DNA from: Chiridota heheva
Taxonomy: Eukaryota > Echinodermata > Holothuroidea > Apodida > Chiridotidae
Direction: 5' to 3'
Length of the DNA: 64,000 nucleotides
NCBI GenBank assembly: GCA_020152595.1
Contig: JAIGNY010000696.1
Span: forward strand, 1,103,501-1,167,500
The notes under the pieces were generated by a model. The model was not told the DNA's origin. It searched no databases and saw nothing but the letters and a program-made list of their open reading frames with translations. Below, piece after piece: positions 54,401 to 62,417 of the stretch. Numbering within the stretch: position 1 is the first letter of the stretch; each line of letters starts with the position of its first letter. The translations under genes were made by a program, and so were the position numbers.

Positions 54401-57400
54401 ATTAAGTTAATTTATTTGCCTAAACATTTTTGCCGTTACAAAGTTACTGAACTCCATGGACAGTTTATAATCCCATGTGCTGTATATTTATTTTGTTTTG
54501 TTGGTTTGTGGTGCACTCTTGTGTATTAGATCTCTGGCCTATGAACCTTGTACTCCAGACTAGCTGTTGTACTAAATACTTACTAATGTAGGAGAGATAG
54601 ATAGTATTTACAATTTCACTTTCAATACTGTTCTTTAATAGTGACCATTTTTAAATGTGATCTCTCTGATCTGGTTTAAAATTGTAACTAAACGGTAAAT
54701 ACATTCATGGTTGACATGCCCATGCAAATTGACACCCATATCATATGACCCTGCCAAATATAAAAATGGCATCTCACACTAACATGGCATCCCATGTCAT
54801 AGCATCCCACCCCATGTCCCATGACATCCCATGTGGCCAACACATATCTCCCTACATGGCATTCCACCCCATGTCCCATGACATCCCATCCCATGATGTG
54901 GCATTCCATCATGTCCCACAGGGTGACATCCTATGAACACCATATCTCCCACATGGCATCCCACCCAAATGACATCCAACCTCATGTCCCACATGACATC
55001 CCATCCTTGTCCCACATGGCATTCCATCATATCCCACATGGCATTCCCAAACAGTGTCCCATGGCATTCCACCATGACCCACATGGCATTCCACTATATG
55101 TTCCCATGGCATGGCTCACATTCCATCCGCATGTGTGTTCCACATTAATCTAAAATGACATGACCCACCTCATGTCCCACATGACAGTCCCGAATCAGTG
55201 GCTTCCCACCTGATGTCCCACATGACATCCCACCTTATGTCCCACCATGTTCCACATGGTATCCCTCCTAATGTCCCAATGGCATCCTACTTTATGTTCC
55301 ACATGGCATCACATCCCATGTCCCCATGGCCTCCTACCCTATGTCCACATGGCATCCTACCCTATGTCACACATGGCATCCTACCTTATGTCACACATGG
55401 CATTCCAACCTATGTCACACTCTGTGTTACTCGTGGCATCCCACCACGTCCCAAATGGCATTCTACCCTGTTCCACATGGCATTCCACCCCATGTCCCAC
55501 ATGGCATCCCACCCCATGTCCCACATGACATCCCATAGACTCCATAAGTCTCATCCTAACTATCACAGTCCCTGATTGAGCATACTATGTATGAAAGTGT
55601 CAGTTCATATAATAACTTATATGCAAATGACTTGTTGAAATGGGGTGGGATGCCATGTCCCACATGACATCCCATGTCCCACATGACATTCCATCCCATT
55701 CCATGGCATTTCACCCTATGTCCTGCATGGCATTCCACCATATATCCTACATAGCATTCCACCATATATCCTACATGGCATTCCACAGTTCCACATGGCA
55801 TCCTACCCCATGCCCCACATGGCATCCCACCCTATGTCCAACATGATGTCCCATAGGCTCCATAAGAAGTCTCATCCTAGCTATCACAGTCCCTGATTGA
55901 GCATACGATGTATGAAAGTGTCAGTTCATATAATAACTTATATGCAAATGAGTTGTTGAATAAAAAGAAAAGGTGCAGTCAAATAATTAGGCCTGATATA
56001 GCCCTTGGTGTATACAACATGGTAAATATTATATCATATGTCCCTCATGGCCCCCATCCATGTCCCACATGGCATCCCTCCCTATGTTCATATGTAATCA
56101 CATCCTGTCACACATATACTACAGCAACTTTATGCAAATGAGCACAATAATAAAGGTGGAGTTTAATAATCATGCCTGATACAACTGTTGGTGCCCAAAT
56201 ATTTTGAATAATTTTAAGGATTTTAAATCTCAAGTGCTACAAGAGAGACTTGATGATCTCTAAAGAACATTGGAAAATTATATCATTTTACAGTTATCTT
56301 TTAAGAAAATATCAAATGTTTTGTAGACTTTTTAAAGAAACTAGTCTTCAATCCTGTCTTAAGTGTCTCTGAAAAACTTTAACATTTTGTAAAGAAATTT
56401 AACCTTCATAAGAATATCTGAAGAAACTTTTATCTTTTTCTGAAGAATCTGAAGAAACTTTAACATTTTCTGAGGAATTCTCAAAAAACTTTAACATTTC
56501 TGAGGAAATCTCAGAAAAAATAAGGAGATAAAAACTACCTGCTTTTCAATATCTTAAGACCGAACATCATTTGTGCTTTGATAAATTACAGCACAGTAGA
56601 ATAATTCTTAACCAAAAGAAACATGCAATAAATCACAATTATAAAACTTGAAAATAAAAGTCTGCACATTTTTTCTTAGTCAAAACAAATTAATTCCTCC
56701 AAAGAACATTACATTTAATACTAACCACCACTAACAGAGGAAGATGGATCTACTGCTAGTACAGCCACACGATGCCCAATGCCAGTTAACATCTTCCCAA
56801 AAGTCTCTATAAATGTTGATTTTCCAGCACCAGGAGGACCAGTTAGACCTGTATTAAGGTATCATAGATATATATTTCAGTATCATATTCATCTATATCT
56901 CGGAAGTCTGAAACTGAAATATTATCCTTGATTTTGTAATATACTTAAAAGGAATAACATGGATATTTTAAGTCTTAATTGTACTTCAAATGAAACTTTT
57001 TAACCTTATTATTTTGGTTATGGATAATGAGTTACATGATAAACTTGGCATTCTGAGGATATCAATGTATGTGAAAATGTTTTATGAAGTTGATAGTAAA
57101 CATTCAATCATTTGGTGTCAGTATTGTTCAATGAGCTCCTGACATTTCATCTAATAAAATATTATCTTCAGCAATGCAAAATTTGCATTTTTTTTATGTT
57201 ATTGATTATTTGAATGCTATTCTCTACTTTTTAAATTAATGATTAAGATTGATTGATCTTTAAAATTTGACCTTCAAACTCAAAGTTATCTTCTAAAACT
57301 TGGTTGCTTGGCTTATTTGCTTAACCACTTATTTCTAATTATTTATAACAGGCCTAGGCTATAACACAATTTCCTAAACAATTAATTACTGTGGCTCGAC

Positions 57401-58478
57401 TATTGAAATGTAATTTACATTTTAATATGAGTCATTCCGTATAAGATGGAACATATTTAAATTATGATTATTAATTTAGGAACACTTGATCACAAATATA
57501 TAGGGTTTTTAGCATGCAAACTTCAGTTTATATAGCATAGCAAGGTTTAACATCCCAAAAGCATCCAGTGCTGGACATTATATCAAGATGGCCATGGCTT
57601 TTGATAACCAGTTGTGAACTCACTGGTTGCAGACACACTGGGATACAAACCCTGGACGTGCAGATGAGAGGAACAAAGCACTAACCACTACACCACGGAG
57701 GTCTGTTTCAGTCAATAAAGAAAGGCAGCATAAAACTTTGTTTGTTTGTGTTTAACAGCACTTAAACAGTTAAAGTCATAGGTGTGAAAATAAAAGAATC
57801 AGAAGAACCAACATAAATAAAGGAATCTGATTTGCTGCTTATAATCCATTATAAAAATCCCACTCAATTGATATGTTTCTGAATTTCTGTTTCACATATT
57901 TTATTTTAAAGTCGTATACATATGAAAATTACATAGCCTATCACCATACGTTGGTGAAAAAAAGCAATAGGCCTATCACCAAATCGCGATAGGGACTAAT
58001 CATCATATCATTACAGCCCTAAACTGAAGTCATAGCCTACCTATTCTGTACGATTGAGGTGCATTTATTCTCTCTGCTCATTCTTCAAATGTAATAAAAC
58101 ACTATCAAGAAGCACTTTTGCAACATTTTTTTTATGTTCATTGGAAGATTCGACCAGAGTGATGGCTTTGGCTAATGCCCATCTTTCTCGTTTTGTGACC
58201 AAATGTTCAAACAATTTCAGGGCTTCTGCATCTTCTGCCAACGTGTTGCTTTCATTTGATACTTTGGAGCATAAGCTTCGATGGATAGGATAGTAACGAA
58301 ACCATCTTTTGCTTCGATTACGACTAATAGGATTATCTCCTTGATAACGTATCGACGTTACTGATTTGACCAAATCTAACGTTAGGCTCAATGTCATATT
58401 TCGTGTAAAGTGAAGATGATGATAGGCTGTGTGTTTGTTGCAGACGACATGTCTACAAAATTTATTCGCAACATTCAT
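45195..58478 (-). CDS. MMAA: Methylmalonic aciduria type A protein (MMAA, MeaB/ArgK-type GTPase), 5 exons, three apparent frame breaks
   Basis: Five exons on the minus strand: 58478-58041, 56848-56726, 51257-51088, 49685-49450 and 45484-45195. MMAA is a mitochondrial-matrix G3E-family GTPase that loads adenosylcobalamin onto methylmalonyl-CoA mutase and protects it. Visible motifs in order: an N-terminus rich in K/R/H suiting mitochondrial import; Walker A GPPGAGKS (about residues 150-157); [59 protein letters not shown] for guanine recognition; and the C-terminal WMWN helix region. Every intron has GT...AG and matching phase. Exons 1, 3 and 5 are each one base short, creating premature stops. 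With one base allowed at each site the product would be 419 residues, against about 418 for human MMAA from memory. This is either sequencing or assembly indels in a live gene or a young pseudogene. Confidence 0.93.
45961..47095. mobile_element. MITE-1 copy 4, interrupted by MITE-2
   Basis: Left half 45961-46414 and right half 46986-47095 are the two arms of MITE-1 (ATGAAAGAGGACTTTACAAG against TGAAGTCCTCTTTTATACAA). The interruption is exactly where other copies read CTTTAAACTTAAGTATCTC. It lies in the last MMAA intron. Confidence 0.82.
46415..46985. mobile_element. MITE-2 inserted in MITE-1, TTAA target duplication
   Basis: TTAA at 46415-46418 and 46982-46985 flank inverted ends AGGAATATTTCCACG and its counterpart GGAATATTCC; the arms also pair at AACAGATTGGTAAAAAAAAG. 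About 563 bp, non-coding. Confidence 0.85.
47366..47667. mobile_element. MITE-3, 302 bp with 29-bp TIRs
   Basis: ATGTCCCTGTTTTGACACAG continuing TGGCGAATG (47366-47394) pairs with 47639-47667 with two mismatches. A second, inner inverted pair exists (TTTTGACTTAGTGACGAATG near 47436 against ATCATCACTATGTCAAAAC near 47603). Confidence 0.85.
47872..48245 (-). mobile_element. 3' fragment of a non-LTR retrotransposon
   Basis: On the minus strand it gives [20 protein letters not shown], the Cys/His-type ORF2 end, then a C/T-rich 3' UTR and a GCAACCAACCAACC tail. It shares the pattern of the 31815 family. Confidence 0.75.
48648..48856 (+). repeat. 33-bp minisatellite, about 6 copies
   Basis: The unit is AAAAGGTATATGCCACTGCT plus AGAAACGTTCTCC, with a shortened sixth unit at 48823. 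Thirty-three is a multiple of three, hence open frames on both strands. Confidence 0.93.
49068..49215 (-). mobile_element. Solo 3' tail of the A/B family, minus strand
   Basis: GTTTGTTTGTTTGGTGAGG then TTTAACGGCACCACAACGAT is the complement of the A-family end. It fades out near 49200, 235 bp from MMAA exon 4. Confidence 0.7.
49450..49685 (-). CDS. MMAA: MMAA exon 4 (VGQSE to NKAD and R/K-rich helix)
   Basis: The acceptor TTTTTTGCAG precedes 236 bases and donor CCACAG|GTAAAA. Two bases complete the glycine of VGVGQSE, then [40 protein letters not shown] and on to [20 protein letters not shown] is the guanine-specificity motif and [11 protein letters not shown] is a family hallmark. It is intact and phase-consistent. 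Confidence 0.96.
50199..50910. mobile_element. MITE-1 copy 5, with a duplicated right arm
   Basis: Ends TTAAAGCATTAGTTCAGTGG and CCACTGAACTAATCCTTTAA, flanked by TTAA. The right arm (TGACATCACAACTAGTCT to CTTTCTTCACTATTTTGTTT) occurs twice, at 50585-50735 and 50748-50905, so this copy is longer than the others. Confidence 0.85.
51088..51257 (-). CDS. MMAA: MMAA exon 3 (SLLGDKTRM to ETVG), one base short
   Basis: The acceptor GTTCGCAG precedes 170 bases and donor GTAG|GTACAG. It starts [14 protein letters not shown] in frame, then the frame slips: continuing in phase meets TAG about 18 codons on, while the next frame gives [17 protein letters not shown] and [17 protein letters not shown] up to VETVG. 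The loss is at about 51213-51218, where ACTCGGATGAG lacks one base. Phase requires 171 bases. Confidence 0.9.
51867..52215 (+). repeat. 31-bp minisatellite inside the jockey-like element
   Basis: The unit is GTTGGCGAATCTTATTTGAC plus ATGATCCTGCA, about 10 copies, with AACCCTGCA variants. It is bounded by retrotransposon coding sequence on both sides. Confidence 0.93.
53203..53779 (-). mobile_element. RTE-like/CFDP2-type retrotransposon 3' fragment nested in the jockey-like element
   Basis: On the minus strand it gives [20 protein letters not shown], then [15 protein letters not shown], then [20 protein letters not shown], typical of the C-terminus of endonuclease-RT elements of this type, ending in an ATGATGATGATGAAAG-like tail. 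The 8-bp CTTCCTTT at 53195-53202 and again at 53780-53787 is the target duplication; removing the insert restores the host frame [10 protein letters not shown]. Confidence 0.9.
54690..56530 (-). mobile_element. Minisatellite-cored element, copy III (full length, inverted)
   Basis: It reads as copy II in reverse: the CATGCAAATTGACACCCATA end at about 54722, then arrays, two AGCATAC...AGTGTCAGTTCATATAATAA modules near 55580 and 55900, ATCATGCCTGATACAACTGT near 56170 and the TTTTGTAGACTTTTTAAAGA-type flank to 56530. It lies in MMAA intron 2, sense to MMAA, as copies I and II are sense to HMMR. Confidence 0.8.
54770..55540 (-). repeat. 24-bp minisatellite core of copy III (main block)
   Basis: The complement of GGGATGCCATGTGGGACATA units, about 31 copies, with further short blocks at 55640-55850 and 56035-56100 separated by the conserved non-repeat module. 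Confidence 0.92.
56726..56848 (-). CDS. MMAA: MMAA exon 2 (Walker A / P-loop)
   Basis: The acceptor TTAATACAG precedes 123 bases and donor GGTG|GTTAGT. Two bases complete a glycine codon, then [27 protein letters not shown] and [14 protein letters not shown]. The P-loop lysine and serine bind nucleotide phosphates and Mg2+. The exon is intact. Confidence 0.96.
57530..57706 (-). mobile_element. tRNA-derived SINE
   Basis: On the minus strand the head reads CCTCCGTGGTGTAGTGGTTA (A box TGGTGTAGTGG) and later CAGGGTTTGTATCCCAGT, matching the B-box consensus closely. The following body lacks tRNA structure. It looks like an Asp/Glu-type tRNA ancestor, degraded. Confidence 0.75.
58041..58478 (-). 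CDS. MMAA: MMAA exon 1 (start codon, targeting peptide, helical N-domain)
   Basis: The ATG at 58478 opens a 137-codon frame beginning [12 protein letters not shown], basic and free of acidic residues as expected for a mitochondrial presequence. It then carries [20 protein letters not shown], matching the MeaB-family helical arm before the G domain. The frame reaches TAA just after NEQRE. The last 21 bases before the donor ATAG|GTAGGC, in a different frame, give PQSYRIG, which is what should precede [10 protein letters not shown]. One base is missing near 58062. The exon is 438 bases where 439 would keep phase. Confidence 0.88.
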
Positions 58479-58770
58479 TTCTCTTAAATTTTCTTGTCCT
58501 CTTCAAGCTCCGATGGCAATAATGGAAATAACACAGTAGGCCTAAGATATGTTTCCTTCCACAAGCAAACACTTAGTCCTAGACTAATCCTATTTTAAAA
58601 AGAGAAAAGTACACCAAAGCGGTTGCGTCTACTGTCACTGTCAGTCAGTCATTCAGCCGGTGCCACCAGCCATGTCTGTCCGTCAGCCACCGTCAACCGG
58701 TCGTCGGTCAGCTGAAAAATAAATAGGTGGCATGCAATTAATTGATCGACTACAACGAACGCAAACAAAC
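58479..58770 (-). promoter_or_regulatory. MMAA: Probable MMAA 5' UTR and promoter side
   Basis: The 290 bp upstream of the MMAA start are locally richer in CpG than the surroundings, with GCCGG, ACCGG and GTCGGTC runs around 58650-58720. No TATA box stands out, which suits a housekeeping gene. This is inference from composition and position. Confidence 0.3.
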
Positions 58771-61700
58771 TCATTCACAAATGGGATGAGAGATTCAGAT
58801 ATAAAGACATATGACAGTCCTTTTATTTTCTTCGGGGTGGGAAGGGGGATTTTTCATTTTTCTATTTTTTTTCCGAGAAAGAATTAAAGTATTCAGCTTC
58901 AGACTCTGAGCTAATTGCATTTCTCAGGCAAGAAAGTCATTTTCTACAAAAAATTGAAGGGTGGAGGCTATACCTCTTATAAGGGGGCTAGAGAAAGAAA
59001 ACGTTTCTGGATGAAATTAGACGAAAAGATAAGAAAATTGTACTTTAATGATAAGTATCCTTTGACAACTTGGGGGCGATAATGTAAAATAAACCTTCTG
59101 ACTGGCCCTATATGCCCAACCCTATATGCCCAGCCTTCGTTTTTTGCCTATCAGCCTATTAACTGATTGAAATCATGATTTTGAAATATATTGCGTTTGT
59201 CTGTTAGTAAGAAAATATTACAATAACTTCCTTATAAATCCTGTGACTTCCATCGTATCATAGACAGCTTTTAAAAAGTGGGGCACAACTTCTGAGTGGG
59301 AATTTTCCAAGTCATGTACATATGCCCTTTAGTAGGCCTATGTAGACATAATTAGTAAAAGGGGCACTTCGTTTTGAAAGGGGGTAAAAGCTTTTGTAAT
59401 ATTTTTAAGTGTGTGCAAATTCCACCAGTTCTTGCACCTTTGACAGTGAAATTGAGGGTCACGAGTCATTTTCAAAGGGTACTTTTGTTATTTTTTTGGA
59501 AAAGTGTGAGGAGGAGCATGTGCCCCTTGACTCACACCTATTGATACGCCTATGGTAACTTCGAATACATGGACGTAGCTATATAACTAGAGGAGATTGG
59601 TTTGTGAAACTCCCAATTCATTCGGTATACAAGCAAATTAAACATACCTATCAACGCCGGTAAAAAAAGCTTAACATGAAGGAAATATTAAGAAAAATGA
59701 ATCGAAATTAAAATCAAATCGACAAATACTGACATATATTTTGAGCTGTTTCTCCAATGCAGACAACAGCTTCGCCCGGACCCATGGACCATAAGGGGAA
59801 GAAACTGATGTATTTTTTTTCTAATTGACATGTGCCCAGACCCGTGTCGGAAGAAAGTTCCAGTGAAGGTACTTTCTTTATTTAAGATTTTTAATGAAGA
59901 TATGAACCACAAAAAAGTCTTTAGTTTCATGTCATATGGCCGAAGATTCTTGAATATTTGAATCAAGGGCCATCGGATTTAAGGAGTATTTTGTCGACTG
60001 ATGACATATTTTGAAAGCATGAACGGTACGATAGGAAGAGGTTTATAAGTCATTATAGCTTTACGCAACCCCCCCCCCTCCCTCCCCCACCCCAAATTCA
60101 CCGGAAATCTTAAAACTTTTATTGGTCAGAAAATTATTGATGAACGTCTTTCCCTTTCTTATTAAATTTGAAACCACGAAATTTTGTGAATTTTAGATCA
60201 AGATAATTATTAGGACCAAAATTTGGGAAAATTATATATGAAGATTTATAAGAGTTGTGAGTTAGTGCAAGAGCCATTAATGTTCCCGGACAAAATAAAG
60301 GTGCCCCACTGTTGAAATTTAAGTAGCTTGCACATACTGAAATAGACACGTTTTGTGCTATATTCTTCATTCTGTCGACAAAAGGTTACTTATATGAAGA
60401 AAAGGACTTGTCTTGAAAATGTATAAGAACACTAGGTTTTATCTGTGTAAACGGGTACACTTTGTCAACTTTGCAAAGATGGAGGGTACGTCAGTCTATG
60501 ACAGTTAGTCTACACACTGTAAGTTTGCCCTGGGCCCCATTTTAAAGATGCTCCACTAATCAAATTTGGAATGGCTCGCACACTATAACAAGGACCTATT
60601 TAAAGAGTTTAACAACGTTATAAGCGGGTAAAATTAAAGTTGGTAGATGTGAATGCTTTGCTTTTTTCAGTATGAAAAATTCCAATGCAGGGTTGTTTGG
60701 CCCCTGCAGTGCTCCCCGGTCATCCGGTTCCGCCACATCTGGTTCTAGTAAAGTGTGAAATGCCTGCAGCATATGAAAGATTTGCTCTATAATGATGAGG
60801 TCTCTTATAATTTTTAAAAGGTCACCTCTAGCCCCTGTCCGCCCCTTACTCAAGGGCAAGGGTGCAGTGGTCCTTTATCTTGTGGTTACGACATGCCTAT
60901 ATGTGCCTGAGGTAGGCTAATCGCGAATTATGAACACCATGCATGACGGTCAGAGCCGAAATTCCTTTGTGACATGTTACCTTGTCCCACCTCCAGGCAG
61001 ACTTTAGAAAAATGTTTTGACATTTTCTGCCATGTTGGTAAAGGCACTGAACCGCATGCATGTACCGCTCTTCCTGACAGAACCTGCACCTCCGAGCACC
61101 AGTCCCAGTGGGGTAACGAAGGTCACCAGGCTTTTAGTATAAGCAAGTCAAATAATTGGGGACCCCTGCATGTAACACATAATAGACCAGAGTTTGGAAG
61201 GGGTGGGGGAAGCAGGTTATTTGCAAGAAGCTCCTTGTTATTTGACAGTTTGAATAATATGTTCAAAACAAGTGACTCGAACGTTTGATGACCTTTAGCA
61301 TATTTTCGACCATAACAACATATTTGAAGGTCACAGATAGAGCAAACTGTACCTATTTGAATTCCTTATGACCAGCCGAGTAATTTGATATACCTGTCGA
61401 CAGGATTTGGGTATTCTAAAATGTCAATAATGTCCCCACCACTGTACATACGCCCCTGTAAATACATTATGGATATCGCCCCATATCTATAAACTGAATA
61501 TGCTGGGTACATTACATTACAGACTTTATTCATGGAAATAATCTTACAATTCATTTGGTATGCTTTTTAAAAGATCGGTAAATGTTTTGGTTTTGACCAC
61601 ATGTATAGTGACCAATCGAAAGTTTCATGACCTTTAGCATATTTCCGACCGCGGCAAGAAATTTGAAGGTCAGATAATTAACAAACTATTCATTTATGAA

Positions 61701-62095
61701 TTCTTTATGACCAGCCGAGTAATTTGATATATTTGTCAATAAGATGAGGCTATTTGAAAATTTTGACCCCATACTGACCTTTGACCTTTAACCTAGACTT
61801 AAAAAAATCGGGCAACCCCTCTCTATAATATTTGTATCGGACCTAAACAATAAATGTACAACATTTGGTGCTTTAATCCAATGTGTAGGATAGATATGAG
61901 CCAAATTTGGACCTATCTGACTATCGTGGGTTTGAACAACTTCCTGATATAACTGGTCAGCTGAGATCGTCTTTACACTAATATTCCGGTAGGTATCGGC
62001 GGCTCGCCACACCCCCTTGCCCTCAAAGATCTAATAATGATTGTATTTTGTATTGAATTATCAGATATTATAGGGATGTATATCATTAAAACATG
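58771..62095. other. Region upstream of MMAA, no gene recognised
   Basis: No exon with a family match was found on either strand. It contains a C-run at 60067-60090, a 150-bp direct duplication at 61271-61420 and 61607-61758, and scattered TAGGCCT words. Confidence 0.45.
61271..61758 (+). repeat. Two diverged 150-bp direct repeats, 336 bp apart
   Basis: Both contain ATGACCTTTAGCATATTT, TTTGAAGGTCA and TTATGACCAGCCGAGTAATT then TGATATA. Copies are 61271-61420 and 61607-61758. Origin unknown. Confidence 0.8.
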
Positions 62096-62099
62096 TTCT

Positions 62100-62206
62100 G
62101 AAGTTGTCCCTCCAACTAAAGCGTCTTATACAGCCACCACTGGCCTGCCAGTACTAATAGGTAAGGTAGAAGTATATGGGGACGTTAAACCAAAACCAAA
62201 CTAGAC
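62100..62206 (+). mobile_element. Short retroelement tail
   Basis: It ends GGGGACGTTAAACCAAAACC then AAAC, similar to the GTCGTTAAAC...AAACC ends of the other non-LTR tails in the window. Confidence 0.45.
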
Positions 62207-62383
62207 CGTGTTCTTATACTTTATACTGCTCTTTTCAATTTGTTTAATCAAACCGAAAACTTTTTAAGCCGTCAAGATATCACGGCTCGAGTCCAACCCT
62301 TAACAAGGTGTGACTGAAAATGATTCCCCAAAGACAAAAAAAGAAGGGGAAATTCGGGATTATCGGAAGATCTGATGCCTATA

Positions 62384-62417
<34 letters not shown>

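Larger units (their letters stand above)
51590..54545 (+). mobile_element. Jockey-like non-LTR retrotransposon, degraded and twice interrupted
   Basis: Fragments in order: [17 protein letters not shown] near 51770, then [15 protein letters not shown]-like sequence near 52430, then [16 protein letters not shown] and [17 protein letters not shown] (52530-52670) of the RT palm, then [13 protein letters not shown] and an interrupted thumb that resumes near 53780 with KCVVMHISR and [10 protein letters not shown] 31-bp array (51867-52215) and an RTE-like insertion (53203-53779) break it. It lies in an MMAA intron, opposite strand to MMAA. Confidence 0.85.

Noticed and set aside
57535-57706. tRNA gene on the minus strand
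   Set aside because: A and B boxes are recognisable, but acceptor and anticodon stems do not form and a non-tRNA body follows; a SINE fits better.
58054-58293. 79-codon plus-strand frame
   Set aside because: It is the antisense of MMAA exon 1.
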